In this document: positions 7,598-16,129 of the stretch, piece by piece
Layout: each line of letters starts with the position of its first letter
Numbering within the stretch: position 1 is the first letter of the stretch
Origin: Paraburkholderia lacunae
GTDB taxonomy: Bacteria > Pseudomonadota > Gammaproteobacteria > Burkholderiales > Burkholderiaceae
Assembly (NCBI RefSeq): GCF_003353175.1
Contig: NZ_QHKS01000008.1
Span: forward strand, 248,001 to 312,000
Length of the DNA: 64,000 nt
Direction of reading: 5' to 3'
Made by a program: the position numbers and the translations under genes
The notes under the pieces: model-generated
Told to the model about the DNA's origin: nothing
Seen by the model: the letters and a program-made list of their open reading frames with translations, nothing else
Database searches by the model: none

Positions 7598-9103
7598 TCA
7601 ATAATTTTCGGTTGCAGCCTGGTTCCCAGCGCCTCTCGAGTGTCCTTCCGCTCCCGGCACCTCTTGACCATGTACGCCTTCTTGCGCGCCGGCGCCGCCC
7701 GGCTGCCCTGGCCGCAACAGCAATCCGCCAAGAACGCCTGCCGCCGCCGCGAAAATCGCCCCGAACAGGAACGCGACGTGATAGCCGCTGTTGAGCGCCG
7801 TCGCCGCGTTTTCCGAAGCCTGCACGGCGCCGCTGCGCGCGGCAGCGAGGCTCGCAAGCACCGCGAGACCGAGCGCGCCGCCCATCATGAACGACGTATT
7901 GACGATCCCGGACGCAAGGCCCGAATCGCCCGGATCGACGTCGCTCATCGCGGCAAGCAGCAAAGGATTGAACGCAATACCCGCGCCGAAGCCGAGCAGG
8001 ATCATGCCGGGCAGCACGTCGAGCACGAAGCTGCCGTTGACCGGCGCGCGTGCGAACAGCGCCAGTCCCACCGCCGCGACCAGCAGCCCGGCGGCGAGCG
8101 GCACACGCAGACCGCAGCGCATCACCACCCGCGCTGACAGGCCCAGCGAGAAGAACCCCATGATCAGATTCGCGGGCAGAAACGCGAGCCCAACCTGCAA
8201 CGGCCGGTAGCCGAGCACGCGTTGCAGATACAGTGCGGAGATGAAAAACCACGCGAACATCGCTGCCGCCCACAGCATGCCGACCACATTCGCGGTCGCG
8301 ACATTGCGCAAGCGAAACAGACCGAGCGGCATCAACGGATGCTGCACGCGCGCTTCGATGACGAGAAACACGGCGAGCAGCGCCACTGCCGCGAGCAGCA
8401 GGCCGAGCGTCTGCGGCGAGGTCCAGCCTGCTTCATTGCCGTTCACGACCGCGTACACGGCCAGCATCAGCGAAACGGTGACCGTCACCGCGCCGGCGAC
8501 GTCGAGCCGTTCGCCGTGTGCGTGGCCGCGCGCCGACGGCAACAACGCGACGCATAACGCGTAGACGGCGATGCCGATCGGCAGATTGACGAGGAAGATC
8601 CAGTGCCAGCTCAGCAGGTTGGTGAGCAGACCGCCGAGCAATACGCCGATGCTGCCGCCGCCCGCGCAGACGAACCCATAGACGCCCATCGCTTTCGCGC
8701 GTTCGTCGGGCTCGGTGAACAGATTCATGATGAGCGACAGCGAAACGGCGGAGACGATCGCGCCGCCCAAACCTTGAACGGCGCGCGCGCACACCAGCAG
8801 CGCTTGCGAGTTCGCCATGCCGCACGCGAGCGAGGCCAGCGTGAACAGCGTGATGCCGCCTAGGAACAGCTTGCGGTGCCCGTACAGATCGCCGAGCCGG
8901 CCGCCCAGCAGCAGACAGCCGCCGAAGGTCAGCATGTACGCGTTGACCACCCAAACCAGCGAGGTCTCGCTGAAGCCGAGATCCGCTGCGATCGACGGCA
9001 GCGCCACATTCACGATCGTCGTATCGAGCACGATCATGAGCACGCCCATGCACAGAACGATCAGCGCCAGCCAGCGTTTGCTGCCGTGGATGGAATGGGT
9101 CAT
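7598..9103 (-). CDS. DHA2 family (14-TM) MFS drug transporter
   Basis: About 501 residues with many hydrophobic helices and DHA2 signatures: LDTTIVNVALPSIA in TM1, GGRLGDLYGHRK in loop 2-3, and a GGSIGVLLGGLLTNLLSWHWIFLVNLPIG segment. DHA2 pumps export drugs or toxic organics with proton antiport. Translation is set at the ATG at 9103 because AAGGAG lies just upstream. The last ~34 residues (after GGLLLRPG) are hydrophilic and low-complexity, unlike the family, and may be read-through after a 3' frameshift. It is the last gene of a minus-strand series that begins at the anthranilate operon. Confidence 0.93.
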   Translation of the reverse strand: MTHSIHGSKRWLALIVLCMGVLMIVLDTTIVNVALPSIAADLGFSETSLVWVVNAYMLTFGGCLLLGGRLGDLYGHRKLFLGGITLFTLASLACGMANSQALLVCARAVQGLGGAIVSAVSLSLIMNLFTEPDERAKAMGVYGFVCAGGGSIGVLLGGLLTNLLSWHWIFLVNLPIGIAVYALCVALLPSARGHAHGERLDVAGAVTVTVSLMLAVYAVVNGNEAGWTSPQTLGLLLAAVALLAVFLVIEARVQHPLMPLGLFRLRNVATANVVGMLWAAAMFAWFFISALYLQRVLGYRPLQVGLAFLPANLIMGFFSLGLSARVVMRCGLRVPLAAGLLVAAVGLALFARAPVNGSFVLDVLPGMILLGFGAGIAFNPLLLAAMSDVDPGDSGLASGIVNTSFMMGGALGLAVLASLAAARSGAVQASENAATALNSGYHVAFLFGAIFAAAAGVLGGLLLRPGQPGGAGAQEGVHGQEVPGAEGHSRGAGNQAATENY

Positions 9104-9273
9104 GCAGGGAACTCCTTTGCCGCGCTCAGTCGGATGCCGGACGCCCCGCCGCATCGCGAGACGCTGGGAACTCGTTGATCGAAATAGGGATTTTCGAGTC
9201 TAGCACCCGCTGATTCCGGGCTACAACTACGAATTCCTGGCCGTCTGGCATCGGCTCCGAGGCGCAGCTACGC

Positions 9274-9945
9274 TCAGCTCAGCAGCTCGTATTTGCCGCC
9301 GCGTTCCAGCGCACGCTGATAAGCCGGCCGCGCGTGAATGCGCTTCAGAAATTCGATCACAGCCGGAAGCTGGCCGTCCATGCCGCCGCGCGCGGTAGCG
9401 GCTTCGAGAGGAAAGCTCATCTGGATGTCGGCGGCCGTGAAGTCGTGACCGACGAACCAGCCGGTCGTGCTCAATGCATTGTTGACATAGCCAAGGTGCA
9501 GCTTCAACTGCGGGTCGATAAAACTCGATTGCAGCGTCGCCGCAATCTTGCGGGCGATCGGCTTGGCGAAGAACGGCATCGGCGCGCCGGCAATGCGCAA
9601 CGCGATCAGCTTCAGCAGCAGCGGCGGCATCGCCGAGCCCTCGGCATAGTGCATCCAGTAGGTGTAGCGCAGCCTTTCTGGCGTGCCCGCCGCCGGCGCG
9701 AAGCGGTCTTGACCGTACTTGTCGATCAGATACTCGATGATCGCGCCCGATTCGGCGAGGGTCTGGCCGTCGTCGGTGATTACGGGCGATTTGCCAAGCG
9801 GATGCACCGCGCGCAACTCCGGCGGCGCGAGCATCGTCTTCGGGTCGCGCTGATAGCGCTTGATCTCGTACGGAACGCCGAGTTCTTCGAGCAGCCACAA
9901 CACGCGTTGCGAGCGGGAGTTGTTCAGATGATGGACGGTCAGCAT
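9274..9945 (-). CDS. Glutathione S-transferase
   Basis: A 223-residue cytosolic GST: thioredoxin-fold N-domain (LTVHHLNNSRSQRVLWLLEELGVPYEI), the cis-Pro/GSH-binding segment HPLGKSPVI and the ESGAIIEYL motif, then an all-helical C-domain. GSTs conjugate glutathione to electrophiles. It lies 80 bp downstream of the CoA ligase on the same strand and could use the same transcript, perhaps protecting against reactive epoxide-type intermediates of the upstream pathway (inference). Confidence 0.92.
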   Translation of the reverse strand: MLTVHHLNNSRSQRVLWLLEELGVPYEIKRYQRDPKTMLAPPELRAVHPLGKSPVITDDGQTLAESGAIIEYLIDKYGQDRFAPAAGTPERLRYTYWMHYAEGSAMPPLLLKLIALRIAGAPMPFFAKPIARKIAATLQSSFIDPQLKLHLGYVNNALSTTGWFVGHDFTAADIQMSFPLEAATARGGMDGQLPAVIEFLKRIHARPAYQRALERGGKYELLS

Positions 9946-10025
9946 GGGTCGAGGGAGGTTGGCTGGTGGAGTGTCACATCATAGGGGTGTTGTGCAGCGG
10001 CGTGACTCCTGCAAAGAGAGAGGCG

Positions 10026-11669
10026 CTACATCATCGTACGCAACGCAAAGCGTTTGAGCTTGCCGGTTTCGGTGCGCGGCAACGCGCCGATAAAAGTGAT
10101 GACGCGCGGATATTTATAAGGCGCCACGTTATTTTTCACGAAATCCTGCAGCTGCGCGACCAGTTCGTCGTTCGGCGTGTAGCCGGGGTTCAGCACCACG
10201 AACGCCTTGACGATCTGCCCGCGTGTTTCGTCAGGGACGCCGACCACGCCGCATTCGGCCACGGCTTCATGCTGCATTAACACGCTTTCCACCTCCGGCC
10301 CGGAGATGTTGTATCCGGCGGAAACGATCATGTCGTCGGCGCGCGCCTGGTAGAACACGTAGCCGTCTTCGTCCAGGTAAACGGAATCGCCGGGCAGATT
10401 CCAGCCGTCGCGGACGAACTTGGCTTGCCGCTCGTCGGCCAGATAGCGGCAGCCGGTCGGCCCGCGCACCGCGAGTTTGCCGATCGTGCCGGGCGGGACC
10501 GGTTGCATCGCGTCGTCCACCGCTTGTACGAGGTAGCCCGGCACCGCGCGGCCGATTGCATGCGGACGAATCTCGTCGCCCTGCGACGAAATGAAAATAT
10601 GGATCAGCTCGGTGCCGCCGATTCCGTCGATCATGTCGATGCCGGTTGCGTCGTGCCAGAGAAGCCGCGTCGAATCCGGCAACGCCTCTCCCGCCGACAC
10701 CGTCTTTTGCAGGCTCGAGACGTCGTGATGCGCGACGAGCGGCGCCATCTGCCGGTAGAACGTCGGCGCGGTGAACATGATGGTTGCGTGAAAGCGCTCG
10801 ACGGTCTGCAGCAAGGTCTCGGGCGTGAGCCGCTCGATCAGCACCGTCGATGCGCCGGCGCGCAGCGGAAAGCACAGCAGCCCGCCGAGTCCGAAGGTGA
10901 AGGCGAGCGGGGGCGTGCCGCAAAAGATGTCCTTTGAAGACGGTTTCAACACATGACGCGGAAACAGATCGCACATCGCCAGGACGTCGCGATGAAAGTG
11001 CATGCAGCCTTTCGGCGCGCCGGTGGTGCCGCTGGTGAAGGCGATCAGGCAGACGTCGTCGGCGGCGGTGTCGCACGCTGTGAACTGGTCAGGCTTGTTG
11101 ACCGCGAGCGTGTCGAGCGAGCCGGCGGAGTCGTCGTGGAACAGGCGTGTCTGTTTGAGGCCCGCGCAATAGAACTCGTCCTGAGGGTCGGTGCAGCGCG
11201 CGAGTTCTTCCGTTAGACGCGCGTCGCATAGGGCGGCGCCGACTTGCGCCTTGTCGATGATCTGCTTCAGTTCTTTCGCGCGCAGCAACGGCATGGTCGG
11301 CACTACGACGAGGCCGGCCTTCAGCGCGGCGAGCGCGGTCACCGCCATGTGCAACGTGTTCGGCCCGCGCAGCAGCACGCGGTTGCCCGGTTGCAAACCC
11401 ATCTCGTCGACCAGCACATGCGCGCTGCGATTCACCAGTGCGAGCAATTCGCCGTAAGTGGTGGCGCGAGGCTGGCCGTCCACCTCGGACCAGATTGCCG
11501 GATGATCGCGATGACCGGCTTCGATGGTCCGCTCCAGCAGTTCCGTCGCGCAGTTGAGGCGCGCCGGGTACGCAACGTCCGGATTGTCGAGCAGGAATAC
11601 GGGCCATCGATCCTGCGGCGGAAGATTGTCGCGCGCGAAGGTGTCGACGTGTGCTGACGGTTCCATCAT
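10026..11669 (-). CDS. 2-aminobenzoate-CoA ligase / benzoate-CoA ligase family enzyme
   Basis: 547 residues of the ANL adenylating superfamily: phosphate-binding loop FTSGTTGAPKG at 211-221, adenine region DGIGGTELIHIF, and the C-terminal lysine in RTETGKLKRF. The overall pattern resembles benzoate- and 2-aminobenzoate-CoA ligases. Its operon contains a 2-aminobenzoyl-CoA monooxygenase/reductase-like gene, making anthranilate the best substrate guess: ATP + CoA + anthranilate to anthraniloyl-CoA. It is the last gene of the tightly packed operon, 64 bp after the RidA-like gene. Confidence 0.85.
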   Translation of the reverse strand: MMEPSAHVDTFARDNLPPQDRWPVFLLDNPDVAYPARLNCATELLERTIEAGHRDHPAIWSEVDGQPRATTYGELLALVNRSAHVLVDEMGLQPGNRVLLRGPNTLHMAVTALAALKAGLVVVPTMPLLRAKELKQIIDKAQVGAALCDARLTEELARCTDPQDEFYCAGLKQTRLFHDDSAGSLDTLAVNKPDQFTACDTAADDVCLIAFTSGTTGAPKGCMHFHRDVLAMCDLFPRHVLKPSSKDIFCGTPPLAFTFGLGGLLCFPLRAGASTVLIERLTPETLLQTVERFHATIMFTAPTFYRQMAPLVAHHDVSSLQKTVSAGEALPDSTRLLWHDATGIDMIDGIGGTELIHIFISSQGDEIRPHAIGRAVPGYLVQAVDDAMQPVPPGTIGKLAVRGPTGCRYLADERQAKFVRDGWNLPGDSVYLDEDGYVFYQARADDMIVSAGYNISGPEVESVLMQHEAVAECGVVGVPDETRGQIVKAFVVLNPGYTPNDELVAQLQDFVKNNVAPYKYPRVITFIGALPRTETGKLKRFALRTMM

Positions 11670-11733
11670 GGTCTCCCGGGTGTTGAGCCGGCTGGCTGCG
11701 CTTCGGTTGGCTTAGGCGGCGGCCGGTATGTGC

Positions 11734-12129
11734 TTAGTGGGGAATCACTGCGGTAGCTTCGATTTCGACCTTGGCTTCATCTTCGATCAACGCGACGACC
11801 TGCACCGCGCTCATCGCGATGTCGTAGTCGCCGATCAGCTCGCGAAACGCGCGGCCGATATCTCTTAGCGACGCCAGATACTCGCGTTTGTCGGTGACGT
11901 ACCACGTGAGGCGCACCAGATCGCGCGGCTCGCCACCCGCTTCACGCAGTACCGCCACGACGTTTTTGAGCGCTTGAATGGCCTGGGCGGCGAAGTCGGT
12001 CGTCTGAAAGCGCGCCTGTTCGTCCCAGCCGATCTGGCCGGCGATGAACACTTGCGTGCCGCTTGCCGCGACGCCGTTCGCATAGCCGCGGGGCTTGACC
12101 CAGCCGGCGGGGAGAAGAGCTTTTTTCAT
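11734..12129 (-). CDS. RidA-family protein lacking the canonical substrate Arg
   Basis: 131 residues with the YjgF/RidA fold and motifs (VFIAGQIGWDEQ, AIQALKNVVAVLREAGG, KVEIEATAVIPH). Classical RidA deaminates 2-enamine/imine amino-acid intermediates and uses an Arg (Arg105 in E. coli) to hold the substrate carboxylate. The aligned position here appears to be Met106 (MSAVQVVAL), while the downstream Glu is kept. Its start overlaps the thioesterase stop by ATGA. In this operon it could act on the cyclic enamine formed from anthraniloyl-CoA, a thioester with no free carboxylate. That role is inference. Confidence 0.88.
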   Translation of the reverse strand: MKKALLPAGWVKPRGYANGVAASGTQVFIAGQIGWDEQARFQTTDFAAQAIQALKNVVAVLREAGGEPRDLVRLTWYVTDKREYLASLRDIGRAFRELIGDYDIAMSAVQVVALIEDEAKVEIEATAVIPH

Positions 12130-12569
12130 GAGCGTTGCGCCTCGATGGGTTCGGGCTGTGGGGCGAACTTCGCGAGCGCGCTCGCGATGTCGGCGGGAAT
12201 GTCGATCGATGTGCCGTGTTCCAGCGAAGTCGTCACGAGCACCTGTTTCGCGCGGAAGCGGATTTCGTCGGCGCAATAGCCGACGATGTCGATGCCGATG
12301 GAGCGGCGTCCGATAGCAGCGACGGCGAGTGAAAGCGTGATCGTTTCGCCCATCTGGCTCGGCCGCGAAAACTCGCAATCGAGCTTGACGATCGGCAGGC
12401 CGACGCGGCGATGCGCGATCAAGTTTGCGTAGTCGATATGCAAACCTTCGTTGAACCAGTCTTCGACCAGGGCGTTGGTCATCACCAGATATTGCGGAAA
12501 GAACACGATGCCCGCCGGGTCGCAGTGCGAGAAGCGGATGCGAACGGGTCTTTCAAATCGCGCGCTCAT
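12126..12569 (-). CDS. Acyl-CoA thioesterase, 4-hydroxybenzoyl-CoA thioesterase type (HotDog)
   Basis: 147 residues starting [27 protein letters not shown], the characteristic 4-HBT motif with the catalytic Asp of [11 protein letters not shown]. The family hydrolyses aromatic or short acyl-CoA esters. Its start overlaps the acyl-CoA dehydrogenase stop by four bases and its stop overlaps the RidA-like start, so the three are translationally coupled. Within the anthranilate operon it may release CoA from dead-end thioesters. Confidence 0.9.
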   Translation of the reverse strand: MSARFERPVRIRFSHCDPAGIVFFPQYLVMTNALVEDWFNEGLHIDYANLIAHRRVGLPIVKLDCEFSRPSQMGETITLSLAVAAIGRRSIGIDIVGYCADEIRFRAKQVLVTTSLEHGTSIDIPADIASALAKFAPQPEPIEAQRS

Positions 12570-13777
12570 TTCGTGTCGTCCTTGTTGTTCTCTGCGGCAG
12601 CGGCAGCGTGCGCCTTGAGCAGGTCGCGGCCGACAATCAATTGCTGCACCTCGGTCGCGCCTTCATAGATCCGCAATGCCCGAATCTCGCGATACAGCAT
12701 CTCGACGGCGGTGCCGCTCTGCACGCCCATGCCGCCGAACAGTTGCACGGCGGCGTCGATCACCTGCTGCGCGCCTTCGCTTGCGTGCCATTTCGCCATC
12801 GCGGCTTCACGCGTGACGTTCTCGCCCTGGTCGCGCAACCAAGCCGCGCGATAGACCAGCAAGGCGCTGCTGTCGATTGTCAACGCCATCTGCGCAAGCT
12901 TCGCCTGCGTCAGCTGAAAATCGCCGAGCGTCTGACCGAACATCTTGCGCGAAGACGCACGAGCGAGACCTTCGGCCATCGCATGACGCGCGAAACCCAA
13001 AGACGCCGCCGCCACCGACGTGCGGAAAATATCGAGCGTACGCATCGCGAGTTTGAAACCTTCGCCGGGCGCGCCAAGCATCTGGCTGCGCGGCACGCGT
13101 GCGCCGGCAAAGTGCAGACGGGCGAGCGGATGCGGCGCGATCACATCGATGCGTTCGGCGATCTCCAGCCCCGGCGTGTCGGCGTCGACGATGAACGCGG
13201 TGATGCCGCGAGCGCCCGGCGCTTCGCCGGTTCTGGCGAACACCACATAGAAATCGGCGATGCCGCCGTTCGAGATCCACGTCTTGTCGCCGTCGAGCAC
13301 GTAGGCGTCGCCGTCTTCGCGTGCGGACAGCGCCATCGCGGCGACGTCCGACCCCGCTTCCGGCTCCGACAAAGCGAACGCGGCAATCGCCGTGCCGTTC
13401 GCCACGCGCGGCAAGTAGCGCGTCTTTTGCTCATGCGTGCCGCCGAGCGAGATCGCCCCTGAACCGAGCCCTTGCATCGCCAGAGCGAAATCCGCGAGAC
13501 CGGAATGCTTCGCCAGCGTTTCGCGCAGCAGGCAAACGGCGCGGGTGTCGATGGTGTCGCCGTGCCCGCCATAAGCCGTGCCGCCGACGCCGTATTTCAG
13601 CCAGCCCGCCGCGCCGAGTTCACGGACGAGGCGGCGGCAGGCGGCATCGACGTCGTGGTGTTCGACGTGCGTGAGATGCGTGCGGGACCATGATTCGATA
13701 CCCGCGGCCAGTTCGCGATGACGCGGCTCAAAAAACGGCCACGCCAGCGCGCTGTGCAGATCTACGTTGGCGCTCAA
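12566..13777 (-). CDS. Acyl-CoA dehydrogenase
   Basis: About 403 residues with the acyl-CoA dehydrogenase pattern: [19 protein letters not shown] around the substrate loop, [20 protein letters not shown] in the middle beta domain, and a C-terminal helical domain with [45 protein letters not shown] enzymes of this type oxidise acyl-CoA to 2-enoyl-CoA. The start is set at the TTG at 13777, 7 bases after an AAGGAGA site and 1 bp past the enoyl-CoA hydratase stop; a farther upstream ATG is in frame but overlaps that gene. Part of the ring-cleavage/beta-oxidation section of the operon. Confidence 0.9.
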   Translation of the reverse strand: MSANVDLHSALAWPFFEPRHRELAAGIESWSRTHLTHVEHHDVDAACRRLVRELGAAGWLKYGVGGTAYGGHGDTIDTRAVCLLRETLAKHSGLADFALAMQGLGSGAISLGGTHEQKTRYLPRVANGTAIAAFALSEPEAGSDVAAMALSAREDGDAYVLDGDKTWISNGGIADFYVVFARTGEAPGARGITAFIVDADTPGLEIAERIDVIAPHPLARLHFAGARVPRSQMLGAPGEGFKLAMRTLDIFRTSVAAASLGFARHAMAEGLARASSRKMFGQTLGDFQLTQAKLAQMALTIDSSALLVYRAAWLRDQGENVTREAAMAKWHASEGAQQVIDAAVQLFGGMGVQSGTAVEMLYREIRALRIYEGATEVQQLIVGRDLLKAHAAAAAENNKDDTK

Positions 13778-13778
13778 C

Positions 13779-14630
13779 TCAATCTCCTTCGAACACCGGA
13801 CGCGACTTCGCGGCGAAGGCGCGGTATGCACGCTCGAAATCGCGCGTGCTCATGCAGATTGCCTGTGCTTGCGCTTCGGATTCGATCGCTTCGTCGATGC
13901 TCATGCTCCATTCCTGATGCAGCATCTTCTTGGTGATGCCATGTGCGAAAGTCGGACCGGCAACCAGGTCCGAAGCGAGCTTCTGTGCTCCTTCAACGAG
14001 CGCCGCCGGTTCGCACAGGCGGTTATAAAAGCCCCAGGCATAGCCTTCGTCGCCGCTGGCCGAGCGGCCGGTGAACAGCAATTCGGCGGCGCGTCCCTGG
14101 CCGATGATGCGCGGCAGGATCGCGCACGCGCCCATGTCGCAACCCGCGAGGCCCACGCGCGAGAACAGAAAAGCGAGCTTGCTGCGCGCGGTGCCGAGTC
14201 GCATATCGGACGCCATGGCGAGAATCGCGCCTGCGCCGGCACAGACGCCGTCGACCGCGGCAATCACAGGCTGCGGACAATGCCGCATCGCCTTGACGAG
14301 ATCGCCGGTCATGCGTGTGAAGAGCAGCAGTTCCGGCATCGGCAGAGCGATCAGCGGCGCGATGATGTCGTGCACGTCGCCGCCTGAGCAGAAATTTTCG
14401 CCCGCGCCGTGAATCACCACGGCTTTTACGTCGGTCGCATAGGCCAGTTGCCGGAACAGGTCGCGCAACTCCGCATACGATTCGAAGGTGAGCGGATTCT
14501 TGCGCTCGGGCCGGTTCAGCGTGATCGTCGCGACCTTATCAGCAACCGACCAGCCGAAGTGCTGCGCCTCGTAGCCGGCGAGCGTCAGGCGATTGCCGGC
14601 CAGCAGCGCGTCGGCGTTGGATCGTGCCAT
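13779..14630 (-). CDS. Enoyl-CoA hydratase/isomerase family protein
   Basis: 283 residues with the crotonase fold: [20 protein letters not shown] at the start, oxyanion-hole segment [19 protein letters not shown], and second oxyanion Gly region [22 protein letters not shown]. The family includes hydratases and ring-opening hydrolases. In this operon it likely hydrates or opens the non-aromatic CoA ester made from anthraniloyl-CoA. It is separated from the MarR gene upstream by 171 bp that hold an unusual repeat cluster. Confidence 0.9.
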   Translation of the reverse strand: MARSNADALLAGNRLTLAGYEAQHFGWSVADKVATITLNRPERKNPLTFESYAELRDLFRQLAYATDVKAVVIHGAGENFCSGGDVHDIIAPLIALPMPELLLFTRMTGDLVKAMRHCPQPVIAAVDGVCAGAGAILAMASDMRLGTARSKLAFLFSRVGLAGCDMGACAILPRIIGQGRAAELLFTGRSASGDEGYAWGFYNRLCEPAALVEGAQKLASDLVAGPTFAHGITKKMLHQEWSMSIDEAIESEAQAQAICMSTRDFERAYRAFAAKSRPVFEGD

Positions 14631-14646
14631 GGATGTCTCCTGTGTC

Positions 14647-14769
14647 GACCGGAGTTCGCGCTTTAGCTGTCGACCGGAGTTCGCGTGTCGACCAGAGTTG
14701 ACGCTTTAGCGTCTCACTCTGGTCCCATGGCGCGTTACTCCGGTCCCATGCAGAGCACTTACTCTGGTC
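14647..14769. repeat. Six copies of a 9-bp unit, three per strand, with a strong stem-loop
   Basis: GACC(G/A)GAGT occurs at 14647-14655, 14672-14680 and 14690-14698. Its reverse complement occurs at 14716-14724, 14737-14745 and 14761-14769. The central copies pair (ACCAGAGT 14691-14698 with ACTCTGGT 14716-14723) and enclose GACGC/GCGTC (14700-14704, 14709-14713) around a TTTA loop. It lies between the MarR stop and the enoyl-CoA hydratase start, inside the operon. No T-run follows on the minus strand, so it could be an mRNA processing or partial-termination element, or a regulator-binding cluster. Confidence 0.75.
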
Positions 14770-14801
14770 CCATGAAAAATAGTTGCTCGGTTCGGTGCGG
14801 C

Positions 14802-15359
14802 TCAGTCTTTCAGACTGTCCAGCAGATGCTTCTTAAGCTTGCCAAGGCGTTGATGAGTGCGCGATTTTTCATCGAGGCTCAGACCGCCGAACAATTCGAC
14901 GACCCATTGCTCGTGCGCCACCGCCATCTTGTCGAACGCCTTGCGGCCGGCGGGCGTCAGGCAGACGCTGATCGAACGGCGATCGTTCGGATCGGTATCC
15001 CGCGAAACGAGCCCTTCTTTTTCGAGCTGATCGGTAATGCCGGTGACGTTGCCGCCCGTCACCATCAAACGGCGCGACAATTCGGTCATCTTCAAACCTT
15101 CCGGATGACGTTCGAGTTGTGCCATCAGGTCGAAACGCGGCAACGTGGTGTCGAATTCGCTGCGCAGACGCTTGCGCAGTTCGGCTTGCACGAGGTTGGT
15201 CGTGGTCAGCATACGCAGCCACAAACGCAAACCCATGTGACTATCGGCGCCCGTGCTCATTTCCAGATCCACGACGTTCTCCGCAGGTTTGGCAATGCCC
15301 TTGCGCGGCGGCTTAGTCTCAGCCGCAGCGAGTTTTTTGATGTTCGATGTCTTGGTCAC
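14802..15359 (-). CDS. MarR family regulator embedded in the anthranilate operon
   Basis: About 185 residues. A ~30-residue basic N-terminal tail precedes a MarR domain (LPRFDLMAQLERHPEGLKMTELSRRLMVTGGNVTGITDQLEKEGLV, then wing DPNDRRSISVCLTPAGRKAFDKM). The GTG start at 15359 overlaps the SDR stop (GTGA) and has GGAG about 8 bases upstream. MarR regulators of aromatic CoA pathways commonly respond to the aryl-CoA intermediate. Its place inside the operon suggests autoregulation. Confidence 0.9.
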   Translation of the reverse strand: MTKTSNIKKLAAAETKPPRKGIAKPAENVVDLEMSTGADSHMGLRLWLRMLTTTNLVQAELRKRLRSEFDTTLPRFDLMAQLERHPEGLKMTELSRRLMVTGGNVTGITDQLEKEGLVSRDTDPNDRRSISVCLTPAGRKAFDKMAVAHEQWVVELFGGLSLDEKSRTHQRLGKLKKHLLDSLKD

Positions 15360-16129
15360 GTTACTTCTCCACCGGAGATGGAAATGGATTGGCCCGTGAT
15401 CGCGTCCGAGCCGGGTTGGCAGAGCCAGAGCACGGCGTTGGCCACCTGTTCGGGACTGACGAAGCGGCGCTGCGGATTCGAACGCAGCAATGTTTCGCGT
15501 GCCTGCTGTTCGGTGCGCGAGGTCTTGCTGGTGATCTGTTCGAGCGACGCGTGCAGCAGTTCGGTTTCCGTGTAGCCCGGACACACCGCGTTGACCGTGA
15601 CGCCCTTGGTCGCGACTTCCAGTGCGAGCGAACGCGTCAGGCCGATCACGCCGTGTTTCGCGGCGCAGTAGGCGGCGACGTACGCGTAGCCGATCTGTCC
15701 CGCCGTGCTCGCGACATTGACGATGCGCCCGTGCCCGCGTTCGAGCATGCCCGGCAACGCAGCGCGCGTGCCGAGGAATACGCCGGTGAGGTTGACGTCG
15801 AGCATGCGCTGCCAGAGCGCCATGTCGGTGTGCGTAAACGGAGCAGCCTGCGCCTGGCCTGCGTTGTTGACGAGGATGTCGATTGCTCCGGCTTGAGCGA
15901 ACGCCTTTTCGACCGAGTCTTCGCGGGTGACATCCACGCTGATGCACGCGACCTCACCCAGTGCTGCGAGTTTTTCCCGCTGCGTATCGAGACGTTGCGC
16001 GTTGCGGCCCATCAAGGTGACGCGCGCGCCGCCTCGCAGCAGCGCTTCGGCTACGGCCGCACCGATGCCGCTGCCGCCGCCGGTGACGACTGCGTGCTGT
16101 CCTGCCAGCGTCGAGGTGTTCGTATTCAC
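15356..16129 (-). CDS. SDR family 3-hydroxyacyl-CoA dehydrogenase-like oxidoreductase
   Basis: 257 residues of a classical short-chain dehydrogenase: TGGGSGIG at 16-23, NNAG at 88-91, and active-site Ser141, Tyr154 and Lys158 (YCAAK). It overlaps the preceding monooxygenase/reductase gene by 4 bp and the following MarR gene by 4 bp. In this pathway a 3-hydroxyacyl-CoA or cyclic hydroxy-ester dehydrogenase step is expected. The exact substrate is inferred from context. Confidence 0.92.
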   Translation of the reverse strand: MNTNTSTLAGQHAVVTGGGSGIGAAVAEALLRGGARVTLMGRNAQRLDTQREKLAALGEVACISVDVTREDSVEKAFAQAGAIDILVNNAGQAQAAPFTHTDMALWQRMLDVNLTGVFLGTRAALPGMLERGHGRIVNVASTAGQIGYAYVAAYCAAKHGVIGLTRSLALEVATKGVTVNAVCPGYTETELLHASLEQITSKTSRTEQQARETLLRSNPQRRFVSPEQVANAVLWLCQPGSDAITGQSISISGGEVT

